64,000 bases of DNA from Oceanobacillus timonensis (GCF_900166635.1 NZ_LT800497.1:1754368-1818367); one strand, 5' to 3'; shown: positions 1 to 9,296, counted from the stretch's first letter. The notes: generated from the sequence alone by a model not told the origin. A program made the numbers and translations.

Positions 1-417
1 GTTCTTGGGGTTGGGACTGGGGCTGGGGCTGCGCTTACTCGCCCCATCGAAAACATTTGTCACAACGCCTGCACTTGCACGTCGTGTGCATCGCAGGGCG
101 AGCTGAAGATCCACTTGAAAAGCGGTTTTCTTTTATAGTTAGCTGAAGCTGTCCCCATGGAAAGCGGAGTGGTTGGCCGGAGCGGTTATTATACACCATA
201 TCTTGTTCATCCTGAAACACAAGGTTTATATGCTTATCTTAGGTGCGAAAGTTGAGTTAATACAAATAAAACCATTCTGACATGAAATGAGTCCGCTTTC
301 CATTTACTATTTACGATGCTAAATAAAAAAGACTTATTCTTTAATTTTTATTGCTGAAGGCTTATAATGAAAGATAACTTAAAAACACTGTATGAAAAAT
401 GGAGAGGGAGATTTTGA
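1..417. other. Intergenic region with probable dispersed repeats
   Basis: No convincing gene is seen here. Positions 11-70 read ttgggactgg..., then gcgcttactcgccccat..., and a diverged copy of this pattern recurs at about 4349-4400. Positions 155-190 carry an AAAGCGGAGTGGTTGGCCGG-type segment of the kind I associate with short intergenic repeats in Oceanobacillus-like genomes (from memory). The rest, up to the ribosome binding site of the next gene, is AT-rich. A 61-codon open frame on the minus strand lies across the repeat and has no ribosome binding site. Confidence 0.4.
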
Positions 418-951
418 ATGGTTTCTCCAAACGCTGGTGCAAAAATGATGATTCAAAGTTATAAACATAATGGACAATTTCATAGAGTCTGGAAAAATAG
501 TGTCGTACTAAAAGGAACAGAAAGTATTATAATTGGAGCGAATGATCGAACAAAGGTGGTGGAAAGTGACGGACATTCCTGGATGACGAGAGAACCTGCC
601 ATATGTTATTTCGATGCCAAGCATTGGTTTAATATTATCGGCATGCTTCGGGATGATGGTATTCATTATTACTGTAATCTCAGTTCGCCATTTGTTTACG
701 ACGAGGAGGTCAAATCATTGAAGTACATTGACTATGATTTAGATGTAAAGGTATTTCCGGATATGACTTTTAACTTACTTGATGAAGACGAATATGAAGA
801 AAATAAAGTTTTAATGCATTATCCGGAAGAAATTCATCACATACTTTATCAGCAGCTCGATGTGTTGATTCATTGGATTCGTCAAGGAAAGGGGCCGTTT
901 TCCCCGGGCTTTGTTGATGATTGGTATGAAATGTATTTAACGTATCATTAA
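418..951 (+). CDS. ygaC: DUF402 nucleoside tri-/diphosphate phosphatase, YgaC-like
   Basis: The 177-residue protein matches the YgaC/UPF0374 family (DUF402), about 176 residues in Bacillus. Family members hydrolyse nucleoside tri- and diphosphates with a divalent metal. The family blocks are all visible: SYKHNG near residue 15, IIGANDRT near 38-45, REPAICYF near 58-65, the FNIIGM segment, [13 protein letters not shown] near 102-115, and the C-terminal [12 protein letters not shown] segment. The aspartates and glutamates of DYDLD and LLDEDEYEE are the likely metal ligands. The ATG is preceded by GGAGAGGGAG, and the N-terminus aligns with the family start. A strong hairpin terminator follows at 1029-1074. 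The gene opens the conserved ygaC-ygaD-gsaB block. Confidence 0.9.
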   Translation: MVSPNAGAKMMIQSYKHNGQFHRVWKNSVVLKGTESIIIGANDRTKVVESDGHSWMTREPAICYFDAKHWFNIIGMLRDDGIHYYCNLSSPFVYDEEVKSLKYIDYDLDVKVFPDMTFNLLDEDEYEENKVLMHYPEEIHHILYQQLDVLIHWIRQGKGPFSPGFVDDWYEMYLTYH

Positions 952-1028
952 GCGGGATGCAAGAAGAATGATGAAAAGCGGAAATCCTTGAAAGACTTCA
1001 AAGCGATTTGATTGCAATCAGAATAGAT

Positions 1029-1078
1029 AAAGGGGTATCCTTATTACTGGGTATAGTAATAAGGATACCCCTTTTATA
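1029..1078 (+). terminator. Intrinsic terminator after ygaC
   Basis: A perfect 20-bp inverted repeat (1029-1048 with 1055-1074) closes on a 6-nt loop and is followed by a T-rich stretch. It lies 77 bases after the ygaC stop and just upstream of ygaD. Confidence 0.85.
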
Positions 1079-1108
1079 TTATTGTATTGAAGTAGAGGAA
1101 GTTGATAA

Positions 1109-2857
1109 ATGAGCAGTATCAGACAGTATATGAAATTTGTAAAACCGTACACATGGAAAATCATATGGACATTACTCATCGGTGTTGTTAAATTTGGTAT
1201 TCCATTGTTAATGCCATTAATTTTAAGATACGTTATCGATAATATTGTTACGGTAGAAGAAATGACCCAATCCGAGAGAATCACACGGTTATTCTGGATA
1301 ATGGGAATCTCTTTTGTTGTCTTTTTAATTATCCGTCCGCCAGTTGAATATATACGTCAATATTTGGCACAGTGGGTAGGAAATAAAATCCTCTTTGACA
1401 TTAGAGGAAAGTTATTCGATCATCTGCAAAAATTAAGTTTAAAATTTTATTCACAGACGAAGACAGGAGAAATCATTTCCAGGGTCATCCATGATGTGGA
1501 GCAGACGAAAAATTTTGTGATGACTGGGCTGATGAATATTTGGCTGGATGTCACAACCATTTTAATTGCCATTATTATTATGTTTACCATGGATGTGCCG
1601 CTCACCTTTGTATCGATTATTTTATTCCCGTTATTCGGGATTTCTGTCAAATACTTTTTCGGCCGTTTGCGCCGTTTGACAAGAGAAAGGTCACAAGCCC
1701 TGGCTGAAGTGCAGGGGCATCTGCATGAACGGATTCAAGGTGTTCCGGTAACGAGAAGTTTCGCACTGGAAGATTATGAAGATGAGCAGTTTGATAAGAG
1801 AAACAGACATTTTCTGGACCGTGCATTGAAACACACGGATTGGAATGCCAGGACTTTTGCAGTAACAAACACCATTACAGACTTAGCACCGTTGCTAGTT
1901 ATTGCTTTTGCAGGTTATCAGGTTATTATGGGCAATACAACGCTCGGTACCATGGTGGCTTTTGTCGGATATATGGAACGCGTCTACAGTCCGCTACGCA
2001 GATTGATTAATTCATCTACCACTTTGGTACAATCGATTGCTTCGATTGATCGTGTGTTTGAATTAATGAACGAGCCTTATGATATTACGGATAAAAAAGA
2101 CGCAGTGGATCCGGGAAGGTTGCAAGGAAAAGTTACTTTTAACCATGTTTCCTTTCAATATGACGATGAAGAAGAAACCGTGCTTAAAGATGTGGACCTC
2201 CATGTTCAAAAAGGGGAAACCATTGCCTTTGTCGGAATGAGTGGGGGAGGAAAATCAACATTAATCAGTTTGATTCCCCGCTTCTATGATGTTACAGGCG
2301 GTTCCATTGAAATTGACGATATGGACTTGCGGGATATGCAAGCCCGTGCGCTGCGGGATAACATCGGCATGGTTCTGCAGGATAATATTCTGTTTTCTGA
2401 ATCCATTGCGACAAATATTCGTATGGGCGATCCGGATGCAACGGATGAAGAAGTTGTCCGGGCAGCAAAAGCAGCCAACGCCCATGACTTTATCGAAGAA
2501 ATGCCTGAGGGGTATGAAACCATGGTTGGCGAACGCGGTGTAAAATTATCTGGTGGACAGAAGCAACGGATTGCCATTGCGCGTGTCTTCCTGAAAAATC
2601 CGCCGCTCTTGATTTTTGATGAAGCAACGTCTGCATTGGATTTAGAAAGTGAACATCTTATTCAGGAAACACTGGAAAGACTTGCTTCTGACAGAACAAC
2701 CTTTATTGTAGCGCATCGTTTAGCGACCATTACCCATGCTAGCCGCATCGTAGTAGTAGAAGATGGAGAAATTGTAGAAATCGGATCGCATGAGGAATTA
2801 ATGCAGCTTCGTGGTCACTACTATGATCTATATCAAATTCAAAATTTAGATGAATAA
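1109..2857 (+). CDS. ygaD: ABC-type multidrug/lipid exporter, fused TMD-NBD (YgaD)
   Basis: The 582-residue protein has the one-polypeptide half-transporter architecture of type IV ABC exporters (MsbA/Sav1866 family) and should act as a homodimer in the cytoplasmic membrane. The N-terminal ~320 residues form six membrane helices. The ATPase domain follows with Walker A GMSGGGKST near residues 376-384, the LSGGQ signature near 480-484, Walker B LLIFDEATSALD near 497-508 and the switch histidine in IVAHRLATI near 535. All catalytic motifs are intact. The substrate cannot be read from sequence; relatives export drugs and lipids. The start is an ATG with GAGGAAG upstream. The gene is convergent with gsaB and shares a bidirectional terminator with it. 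Confidence 0.92.
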   Translation: MSSIRQYMKFVKPYTWKIIWTLLIGVVKFGIPLLMPLILRYVIDNIVTVEEMTQSERITRLFWIMGISFVVFLIIRPPVEYIRQYLAQWVGNKILFDIRGKLFDHLQKLSLKFYSQTKTGEIISRVIHDVEQTKNFVMTGLMNIWLDVTTILIAIIIMFTMDVPLTFVSIILFPLFGISVKYFFGRLRRLTRERSQALAEVQGHLHERIQGVPVTRSFALEDYEDEQFDKRNRHFLDRALKHTDWNARTFAVTNTITDLAPLLVIAFAGYQVIMGNTTLGTMVAFVGYMERVYSPLRRLINSSTTLVQSIASIDRVFELMNEPYDITDKKDAVDPGRLQGKVTFNHVSFQYDDEEETVLKDVDLHVQKGETIAFVGMSGGGKSTLISLIPRFYDVTGGSIEIDDMDLRDMQARALRDNIGMVLQDNILFSESIATNIRMGDPDATDEEVVRAAKAANAHDFIEEMPEGYETMVGERGVKLSGGQKQRIAIARVFLKNPPLLIFDEATSALDLESEHLIQETLERLASDRTTFIVAHRLATITHASRIVVVEDGEIVEIGSHEELMQLRGHYYDLYQIQNLDE

Positions 2858-2864
2858 AGCAGCA

Positions 2865-2916
2865 CAAAAAAAGGCTTTTTCCGGTGATAAATCATCGCCG
2901 GGAAAAGCCTTTTTTA
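2865..2916. terminator. Bidirectional terminator between ygaD and gsaB
   Basis: A long stem (AAAAAAGGCTTTT... with ...AAAAGCCTTTTTT) carries A runs on one side and T runs on the other, so it can stop transcription from both convergent genes. Confidence 0.85.
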
Positions 2917-2931
2917 TATTAGGAAGTGATA

Positions 2932-4230
2932 TTATTGATTTTCCGCCATTTTTTCAAATACACGGCCAATCGCATCAATCGTATGCTCGATATCAGACTC
3001 GGTGTGTTCTGTTGTTAAGAACCAAGCTTCATATTTAGAAGGAGCTAAGTTAATACCTTCTCTCAGCATGAGCTGGAAGAACGTTGCAAAAGCTTCTCCG
3101 TCCGAAGCATCTGCTTCGCTGTAGTTTGTTACTTTATCCACGCCGAAATAGACAGTTAGAGCTCCGCGGAGACGGTTGACGGTAATCCGGATATTATTTT
3201 CGTTTGCTTTTTCCAAAATACCTTCTTCCAGACGCTGTCCAAGACGTTCTAATTCTTCATAAACCCCGTCTTCTTTTAATACTTCCAAGCAAGCAATTCC
3301 TGCTGCCATCGAAGCGGGATTTCCGGACATGGTACCAGCCTGATATGCCGGTCCAAGCGGTGCAACCTGTTCCATAATGTCTTTGCGTCCGCCATAAGCG
3401 CCGATTGGGAGACCGCCGCCAATAATTTTTCCCATAGCTGTTAAGTCAGGCTCGATGTTATAGAGCTGCTGTACACTTCCATAGGTAAAGCGGAAGGCAG
3501 TGATCACCTCATCGTAAATGACAAGTGCACCGGCACGGTGAGTCAGCTCATTCACTTCCTGTAAAAACCCTTCGAACGGTTCTACAATTCCAAAGTTTCC
3601 TACAACCGGTTCGACAAGTACCGCTGCAATTTCGCCTTCCCAGCGCTCTAATGCTTCTTTAAAAGCGTCTAAATCATTAAATGGCACGGTAATGACCTCT
3701 GCAGCACTGGAAGCAGGAACCCCGGCGGAGTCAGGTGTACCAAGTGTAGAAGGGCCGGATCCAGCTTCGACCAGCACAGCATCGAAGTGCCCATGATAGC
3801 AACCGGCAAACTTGATAACTTTTGTACGATTAGTATAGGCGCGTGCAACACGTACCGTTGTCATGACAGCTTCTGTACCGGAATTATTAAAACGGACTTT
3901 TTCCAACGAAGGCATCGCTTCTTTTAACATTTTCGCAAAGATATTTTCCAATTCTGTCGGTGTTCCGTACAGAACGCCGGTAGTTGCTGCTTCTGCAATT
4001 GCTTTAGCAATATGCGGATGCGCATGTCCGGTTATGATGGGGCCATATGCACCTAAATAATCAATATATTTATTATCATCCACATCCCAAAAATAGGCTC
4101 CTTGACCTCTTTTCATATAGACTGGCGTTCCTCCGCCAACCGCTTTATAAGAGCGGGAAGGAGAATTCACCCCGCCGACAATATCTTGTAAAGCTTCCTG
4201 ATACAGCTTTTCTGAATTTGTAAACTTCAT
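2932..4230 (-). CDS. gsaB: Glutamate-1-semialdehyde 2,1-aminomutase
   Basis: The 432-residue PLP enzyme moves the amino group of glutamate-1-semialdehyde to give 5-aminolevulinate, the first dedicated tetrapyrrole precursor of the C5 heme pathway. The sequence shows the class III aminotransferase fold: GGVNSPSR near the N-terminus, NSGTEAVM near 115-122, the YHGHFD block near 145, the DEVITAFRF block near 240, and the PLP-binding lysine K268 in [17 protein letters not shown]. The ATG has AGGAGG seven bases upstream. Its place in the ygaD-gsaB-bcp-perR block argues that it is the GsaB paralogue rather than the HemL of a hem operon; the enzymatic call is the same for both. Confidence 0.95.
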   Translation of the reverse strand: MKFTNSEKLYQEALQDIVGGVNSPSRSYKAVGGGTPVYMKRGQGAYFWDVDDNKYIDYLGAYGPIITGHAHPHIAKAIAEAATTGVLYGTPTELENIFAKMLKEAMPSLEKVRFNNSGTEAVMTTVRVARAYTNRTKVIKFAGCYHGHFDAVLVEAGSGPSTLGTPDSAGVPASSAAEVITVPFNDLDAFKEALERWEGEIAAVLVEPVVGNFGIVEPFEGFLQEVNELTHRAGALVIYDEVITAFRFTYGSVQQLYNIEPDLTAMGKIIGGGLPIGAYGGRKDIMEQVAPLGPAYQAGTMSGNPASMAAGIACLEVLKEDGVYEELERLGQRLEEGILEKANENNIRITVNRLRGALTVYFGVDKVTNYSEADASDGEAFATFFQLMLREGINLAPSKYEAWFLTTEHTESDIEHTIDAIGRVFEKMAENQ

Positions 4231-4234
4231 TATT

Positions 4235-4600
4235 TTGTTTCCTCCTCATTCTTCCCAACCTGCAAAAAATGTTGGCACACATTTACAGGTTCCATTCAAC
4301 GTGAGAATTCCAAACATAACCAAAAATGTTCCGGACTTTGATTCGGGATTGGGACTGCGCAAACTTGCCCCACTGAAAAGCTTTTGCGACTACTGGCCTT
4401 TTCCAAAACACTGGTATCTTTGGTATATTCTCCAAAAGGTAAAATCTACATTTATTCTCGCTGTCTAATTTTACCCAGTTACTAATATAACAAAAAATTG
4501 CAAGGAAAACTTGTACAAACTGTTATGATTTCTGCATATAGATAAGAAGAGTACAAAATATGTGTGTTTCAAAGAAGGTTTTTCCAGAAGTGCTTCAGAA
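4235..4600. other. Divergent intergenic region with a diverged repeat copy
   Basis: This lies between gsaB (minus) and the K+ channel gene (plus). Positions about 4349-4400 contain TTGGGACTGCGCAAACTTG followed by CCCCACTGAAAAGCTTTTGC, a degenerate copy of the element at 11-60. No ribosome-binding-site-supported gene is present. The promoters of both flanking genes must lie here but I could not assign them with confidence. Confidence 0.4.
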
Positions 4601-4629
4601 AGAAGGCAATGGGGAGAGGGGCAGAAAGA

Positions 4630-5064
4630 ATGGGTATCCCTTGGATATTTTTTATCCTGATTATTATTTTAATCGGAAGAAGTTTCTATGACTTTATACA
4701 ATATAAATCAACTCATTCCCGTTTTCAGATGAGGGAGGGTCATTTTTCTCTGGAAATCTTTATTGCTATGCTGATTGTGTATTTTATAATCATGATTGGT
4801 TATGGATTGATTTATTTTATTCTATCCTTTCAAGGGATTGTTATTGTAGAGCATGGGGAACTTAGAGAAGTGTCCATATGGGGGTCCATCGTCCATTCCA
4901 TTTATTTTAGCGGTGTTACTTTACTGACCCTTGGCTATGGAGATTTATCACCAGTCGGCATTGGACGTATTATTGCACTTTCAGAGGCATTGATTGGGTA
5001 CATACTGCCTGCTGCCTTTGTGCTAAGGGTAGTACAAATCAACAGTAGAGACAACGATAAATGA
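4630..5064 (+). CDS. Two-TM potassium channel family protein
   Basis: The product (144 residues from this start) has three hydrophobic segments (about 3-18, 42-66 and 115-135). The pore loop carries the potassium selectivity filter TLGYGD at about residues 100-105, the hallmark of the ion-channel 2 (Ion_trans_2) family. A tetramer in the cytoplasmic membrane conducting K+ is expected. No RCK/TrkA-N regulatory domain follows. I prefer the ATG at 4630 because GGGAGAGGGG sits 6-10 bases upstream; a GTG at 4564 and an ATG at 4609 are in frame but poorly supported. In B. subtilis this position is held by ygaE, a different membrane protein, so this looks like a lineage-specific replacement (inference). 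Confidence 0.8.
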   Translation: MGIPWIFFILIIILIGRSFYDFIQYKSTHSRFQMREGHFSLEIFIAMLIVYFIIMIGYGLIYFILSFQGIVIVEHGELREVSIWGSIVHSIYFSGVTLLTLGYGDLSPVGIGRIIALSEALIGYILPAAFVLRVVQINSRDNDK

Positions 5065-5126
5065 ATCTCATTCTGTAATATGCTATATTTAACGTAGAGA
5101 ATAGATGAATTATATGGAGGGATTCG

Positions 5127-5600
5127 ATGCAGGTGGAATTAGGAACAAAGGTAAATGATTTTACGTTACCGAACCAAGACGGAGAACAAGTCAGTCTATC
5201 TGATTTTCAAGGAAAGTATGTTGTTTTATATTTTTATCCGAAAGATATGACACCTGGGTGCACAACAGAGGCATGTGATTTCAGGGATCACCATGAAAGT
5301 TTCGGGGATCTGGATGCAGTTATTGTCGGTATCAGCCCTGACCCAGTTGCCCGTCATCAAAAATTTATTGATAAGCATGAATTGCCTTTTACATTACTTT
5401 CGGATGAAGACCATCAAGTAGCCGAACAATTTGGTGTATGGAAGCTGAAGAAGAATTTTGGTAATGAATATTATGGTATTGAGCGTTCCACTTTTATTTT
5501 AGATAAAGAAGGAAAGCTGATAAAAGAATATCGAAAAGTTCGGGTGAAAGACCATGTTACGGATGCTTTGAATTATTTAAAAGAAAATAAAGACGACTGA
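5127..5600 (+). CDS. bcp: Thioredoxin-dependent thiol peroxidase (peroxiredoxin Bcp)
   Basis: The 157-residue peroxiredoxin of the BCP/PrxQ family reduces hydrogen peroxide and organic hydroperoxides using thioredoxin. The motif TPGCTTEACDFRD places the peroxidatic cysteine at C45 and the resolving cysteine at C50, the five-residue spacing of PrxQ-type enzymes. The conserved arginine lies in GIERSTFILDKEG. The ATG has TGGAGGG seven bases upstream. It is the YgaF counterpart and sits two genes upstream of perR, as in B. subtilis, which fits an oxidative-stress role. No PerR box was seen directly upstream. Confidence 0.95.
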   Translation: MQVELGTKVNDFTLPNQDGEQVSLSDFQGKYVVLYFYPKDMTPGCTTEACDFRDHHESFGDLDAVIVGISPDPVARHQKFIDKHELPFTLLSDEDHQVAEQFGVWKLKKNFGNEYYGIERSTFILDKEGKLIKEYRKVRVKDHVTDALNYLKENKDD

Positions 5601-5626
5601 GATTAGAAAGAGTGGAGGGCGGTAAA

Positions 5627-6184
5627 GTGCGAATTTACACTAGATCTGGAGATAAAGGACAAACATCACTGGTCTACGGACAGCGTGTACCTAAAAACCA
5701 TCTACGGGTGGAAGCGTATGGAACATGTGATGAAGTAAATGCGAGTATCGGTTTAGCTGCAAGTTATATTGAAGAAACGGATTGGGAAGGAAAACCTGCC
5801 TTTCTCGATCAGCTGCATCAGGTACAAACAATTCTTTTCCATGTCGGAGCAGAATTATCCACGCCAAAAGATAAGGAAGTTTATTGGAAACTGAAACAAA
5901 ATCATATTGATGCGATGGAAGCGCAAATTGATGAATGGGATAAGTCACTTGAACCATTAAAGAATTTTATTCTGCCCTCCGGACACAAAGCAGCAAGTGC
6001 ATTGCACCAGGCTCGTACCATAGCAAGACGGGCAGAACGATTAACGGTTGGGTTGGAAGATGAAGTAGAAAATAAACTTGTATTCAGTTATCTGAACCGG
6101 TTATCCGATTATTTATTTGTTGCAGCCAGATATGTAAACAAGCAGCTGGGTGGAGAAGAGAAACCTCTTCATATTCATGTGTAG
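5627..6184 (+). CDS. PduO-type cob(I)alamin adenosyltransferase
   Basis: The product transfers the adenosyl group of ATP to cob(I)alamin, making coenzyme B12. Family hallmarks are the N-terminal TRSGDKGQTSL ATP-binding block (about residues 5-15) and the helix with ARTIARRAERL, whose arginines are catalytic in PduO enzymes; the C-terminal FSYLNRLSDYLFVAARY block is also intact. The start is taken as GTG 5627 (185 residues): GGAGGG ends 7 bases before it, and family members begin MRIYT. The upstream in-frame GTG at 5612 would overlap the ribosome binding site. The gene follows bcp by 26 bases and is probably cotranscribed with it. Confidence 0.9.
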   Translation: MRIYTRSGDKGQTSLVYGQRVPKNHLRVEAYGTCDEVNASIGLAASYIEETDWEGKPAFLDQLHQVQTILFHVGAELSTPKDKEVYWKLKQNHIDAMEAQIDEWDKSLEPLKNFILPSGHKAASALHQARTIARRAERLTVGLEDEVENKLVFSYLNRLSDYLFVAARYVNKQLGGEEKPLHIHV

Positions 6185-6256
6185 TTCAAAAAGCCGAACA
6201 AAAAGAATGTAGCAAATAGGACCTCTTTTTAACGACAGATACTTTGTTTGAATTGA

Positions 6257-6302
6257 TTGACATAATGCACACAGGGCGATAAACTAATTATAAGAATTAT
6301 AA
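6257..6302 (+). promoter_or_regulatory. perR promoter with overlapping PerR box
   Basis: A -35 TTGACA (6257-6262), a 17-nt spacer and a -10-like TAAACT (6280-6285) are followed at 6288-6302 by TTATAAGAATTATAA. This matches the Per-box consensus TTATAATnATTATAA at all but one defined position. The box overlaps the expected transcription start, so PerR should repress its own gene. Confidence 0.8.
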
Positions 6303-6339
6303 TCTAATAATTTTATTAATTGGAAGAGAGGTGTTTAGG

Positions 6340-6792
6340 GTGTCTGAGACTGAAGATAAATTACGGCAAGCGATTGATACATTGAAAAAGTCAGGCGTCC
6401 GGATTACACCACAACGACACGCCGTACTGGAGTATTTGCTTAATTCAATGATTCACCCGACTGCGGATGATATATATAAAGCACTTGAAGGGAAATTTCC
6501 AAATATGAGTGTTGCGACGGTTTATAATAATTTACGTGTATTAAAAGATATTGGACTGGTAAGAGAACTAACTTATGGAGATTCTTCGAGCAGATTTGAC
6601 TGCAATACATCAGATCATTATCATATCATCTGTAATCAGTGTGGAAAGATTGTTGATTTTCACTATCCATCGTTAGAAGAAGTAGAATCGCTGGCGGAAC
6701 AGGTGACGGGTTTTGACGTTAGTCATCATCGCCTGGAAGTTTACGGTACTTGTAATGCCTGCAAAGAGCAAATGGCAGCAAAGGAACAGTAA
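6340..6792 (+). CDS. perR: Peroxide-sensing Fur-family repressor PerR
   Basis: The protein (150 residues from the GTG at 6340) is a dimeric metal-dependent repressor that senses H2O2 by iron-catalysed histidine oxidation. All expected residues are present: the regulatory-site ligands H39, D87, H93, H95 and D106 (H37/D85/H91/H93/D104 in B. subtilis) and the structural zinc cysteines C98, C101, C138 and C141. The DNA-reading helix contains [14 protein letters not shown]. The GTG at 6340 is chosen over GTG 6331 because AGAGAGG lies 8 bases upstream and the protein then begins like its relatives. Autoregulation is likely from the Per box in its promoter. Confidence 0.95.
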   Translation: MSETEDKLRQAIDTLKKSGVRITPQRHAVLEYLLNSMIHPTADDIYKALEGKFPNMSVATVYNNLRVLKDIGLVRELTYGDSSSRFDCNTSDHYHIICNQCGKIVDFHYPSLEEVESLAEQVTGFDVSHHRLEVYGTCNACKEQMAAKEQ

Positions 6793-6828
6793 AGTATAGC
6801 TAGTGAGCAGGTTTGATTTTTATGTTAT

Positions 6829-6883
6829 CAAAAAAGCACAATGCTTGGGTTATTATCGACTCATCCAAGCATTGTGCTTTTTT
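6829..6883. terminator. Bidirectional terminator between perR and ygzB
   Basis: The inverted repeat AAAAAAGCACAATGCTTGG / CCAAGCATTGTGCTTTTTT flanks a 16-nt loop. It serves the two convergent genes. Confidence 0.85.
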
Positions 6884-7255
6884 CTATTTATTTTCTTCAC
6901 GGAATTTACGCTGATTATACCGTTCATCAAAGTCTTTACCTTCTAAGTTCTTATCCAATGTCAGCGGTTCCTTGCAGTGCATACAGGCATCTACACGTCC
7001 CAGCATTTTTGTAGGCTTTTCACAATTCGGACATATGACAGGGACCGCCCGTAATGATAAAGTACCAATCCATATGTATACAGCACAACTGAGTATAATC
7101 ATCAATATGCCTAACATAAACAGAATAAGCATTAACCAACTAATATTGCGGACCATCAAACCGACATACATGATTAAAATACCGGCAAAAACAAGGATTA
7201 AGGCAAAGGTTCGTATTTTATTTATTTTACTGGAATAAGTGATTTGTTTCGCCAT
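6884..7255 (-). CDS. ygzB: YgzB family membrane protein with C-terminal zinc ribbon
   Basis: The 123-residue protein of the UPF0295/YgzB family has unknown biochemical function. Two membrane helices are clear (about 14-34 and 40-65). A cytosolic four-cysteine zinc ribbon follows: VICPNCEKP and DACMHCKEPL. The C-terminal GKDFDERYNQRKF block is also family-typical. The ATG is preceded by AAGGGAGG. As in B. subtilis it sits convergent to perR and beside ygxA. Confidence 0.9.
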   Translation of the reverse strand: MAKQITYSSKINKIRTFALILVFAGILIMYVGLMVRNISWLMLILFMLGILMIILSCAVYIWIGTLSLRAVPVICPNCEKPTKMLGRVDACMHCKEPLTLDKNLEGKDFDERYNQRKFREENK

Positions 7256-7497
7256 TAAAAATCCTCCCTTAAATGATAAAGTCAGTATATCATAGAATAT
7301 AAGAAGAATGAATCATAAAGAAATCCTATTCGTCTTGAAAGATGCAAGAATAACGCGATGCATTTATAATATAATTTTAATTATGCCTAAAGAGCTTATT
7401 TTCTAAAATTGTATATTTTTTTAGAGTGAAAAAAGGGTTTTTAAAGTATATATCGAATCATGTGTATTGAGAGAGAAAACAGGGAGGCAACTGCTAA

Positions 7498-8379
7498 ATG
7501 GAGAATTTTCAAAGAATGATTTACCAGGAGCACGCAGGTAATCCAAATACGTTAGGAATACTTGTTGTGGAGAGGTCGCAATTTGATCATCCAATTACTG
7601 ATGAATTCGATAGTATTTTATTGATTATTGTCGAAAATCAGGAAGAAGACTGGTACGTAAAACATTATGAAGTAAACGGCCAGACTGTAGCGATGCATAT
7701 GGTTACGAAATCGCTTTTGATGGATTGGATTGATACAAGCGGTTATCGGCGTGCAGCAGAATGGGTTATTTATGGAAAGAAAGTATATGACCGGAATGAA
7801 TTTGTAAAAGAATTAAAAAATGAACTTCAATCTTTTCCAGAGGATAAACGTACACTTAGAAAGATGATTGACTTCGGAAAATTGCTGAAAAACTTTAGTG
7901 AAGGAAAAGCATTATATGAATCTAAAGAGATAATGGATTCATACAGCAAGATTTTAAATTCACTCCATTACTTAGCGAGATTATCAGTCATTGACCAAGG
8001 GTATTATCCGGAAGTAACGGTCTGGAACCAGGTGAAGAATATTGACTTGGAAGTCTACAAATTATATGAAAAATTTATGGACAGCACTGAGAATTTAGAA
8101 AAAAGAATTGAATTAATGCTGATTGCAATGGACTTTGTCATGTTAAATAAAGCTGAATCTGCTTCCGCACATCTCTTAAATGTATTGAGCAAACAAGATG
8201 ATTATTGGTCATATGCATCTATAAAAGCTCTACCGGAAATTGAACACTACACGTTGGATTTAAATGCAATAATATCTTATTTAGAGGAAAAAGATATTAT
8301 TGATATGAAGCTCGTCGCTACTAAAAACCCGGCTGTGTTTCAACGAATGTATAAGGTGAAGGAAATAGAGGAGATATAA
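7498..8379 (+). CDS. ygxA: Nucleotidyltransferase-like protein YgxA
   Basis: The 293-residue protein matches the YgxA family placed upstream of an rRNA operon in Bacillus. The N-terminal ~90 residues (LGILVVE, then DEFDSILLIIVENQ) have the form of a nucleotidyltransferase-like fold, although the classical GSxxxG...DxD triad is not obvious. The rest is helical and may form a helical bundle, as in minimal nucleotidyltransferase substrate-binding domains. The function is not established. The ATG has GGGAGG nine bases upstream. No terminator stronger than a short dyad follows before the rRNA promoters. Confidence 0.85.
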   Translation: MENFQRMIYQEHAGNPNTLGILVVERSQFDHPITDEFDSILLIIVENQEEDWYVKHYEVNGQTVAMHMVTKSLLMDWIDTSGYRRAAEWVIYGKKVYDRNEFVKELKNELQSFPEDKRTLRKMIDFGKLLKNFSEGKALYESKEIMDSYSKILNSLHYLARLSVIDQGYYPEVTVWNQVKNIDLEVYKLYEKFMDSTENLEKRIELMLIAMDFVMLNKAESASAHLLNVLSKQDDYWSYASIKALPEIEHYTLDLNAIISYLEEKDIIDMKLVATKNPAVFQRMYKVKEIEEI

Positions 8380-9140
8380 GACAGCGTCCTTAACTGAGTG
8401 AGGATGAGGTAAGTTATTTCAGGTTTGCGTTTTATGGGTTATCGTACCAGCTGCGGATTTTTCGTTTAACTGTAATAGGGTTATTTTAGAACGGTGAGGG
8501 GATATGAAAGTGGTAAATAAAAGAGGATGATTAAAAGTTACAAGATCTTTTTGAAGGGATAATGAATAATGACAGTCTTTATAACCACCCCGGTGAAGAG
8601 ACCTTGATAGAAAAACGAATTTCTTTTGCTGCAGGTTTCCGTGCGTCATTGTCGAGGTTAACGTCTGTTGATAGGTCCTCTTTGTTGAGGTGACTGGACA
8701 TAGCAATTGTAGGAAGTGAAGCGTTTTTCAGGAGACTTTACTATTACCTCCTTCCCGCCATGCCCTGTTATGGCGGTTATATAACACCATTCAGTATCTT
8801 ATTGTTCATTTATATATTATTGAGAAGCCATCTAAAAGAAACGAAGTATTTAACGATGATGTTGCTGAAGCTGCACAGAATAATAGATGAAATGTATAAG
8901 TTGCTCCAAATCAGGACAGGGGTTTAAGTGTAAACAAATAGGGTGATTAAATAGGCGGGCAGTACGCGAAGATAAAAACAGTAACTTTTAACAACCACTT
9001 CTTTCTGTTGAAATATATGATGTGAAAGTATAACTATTATTGATATGACAAGGTTTTCGCTATTTATAAGCAGTTTAGTTAGCTTGCTGTTTTAGCGCAG
9101 AGTGTCATTATTTGTAAATTCGTTTGGGATAAATTTTAAA
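8380..9140. other. Long non-coding region upstream of the rRNA operon
   Basis: About 760 bases lie between ygxA and the rRNA promoters. A minus-strand open frame of 95 codons (8419-8706) has no ribosome binding site and no recognisable motif. A short dyad CCGCCAT...ATGGCGG lies at about 8757-8778. I see no gene. Confidence 0.5.
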
Positions 9141-9147
9141 ATAACCG

Positions 9148-9176
9148 TTGACTTTCTATTTTCAGGATGGTAAAGT
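9148..9176 (+). promoter_or_regulatory. rRNA operon promoter P1
   Basis: TTGACT (9148-9153), a 17-nt spacer and TAAAGT (9171-9176). It lies upstream of a second promoter, the tandem arrangement usual for rrn operons. Confidence 0.6.
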
Positions 9177-9231
9177 TAGTTTCGTTGCTGATTTGAGCAA
9201 CCGCTCAGCTAACATAAAATAAAAAAAGTTA

Positions 9232-9261
9232 TTGACAACAAACTTGCTTTTATGTTACATT
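9232..9261 (+). promoter_or_regulatory. rRNA operon promoter P2
   Basis: A consensus -35 TTGACA (9232-9237) is followed after 18 nt by TACATT (9256-9261). An A-rich tract (ATAAAATAAAAAAAG) immediately upstream could act as an UP element. Confidence 0.7.
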
Positions 9262-9296
9262 AATAAAGTCGCTGATTAAGGCGAAGACATACAAAT

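Noticed and set aside
1018..1284. 88-codon minus-strand frame over the ygaC terminator and ygaD start
   Set aside because: It overlaps a strong terminator and a well-supported gene, and has no ribosome binding site.
8419..8706. 95-codon minus-strand frame upstream of the rRNA operon
   Set aside because: No ribosome binding site, no motif and irregular composition; left as non-coding.
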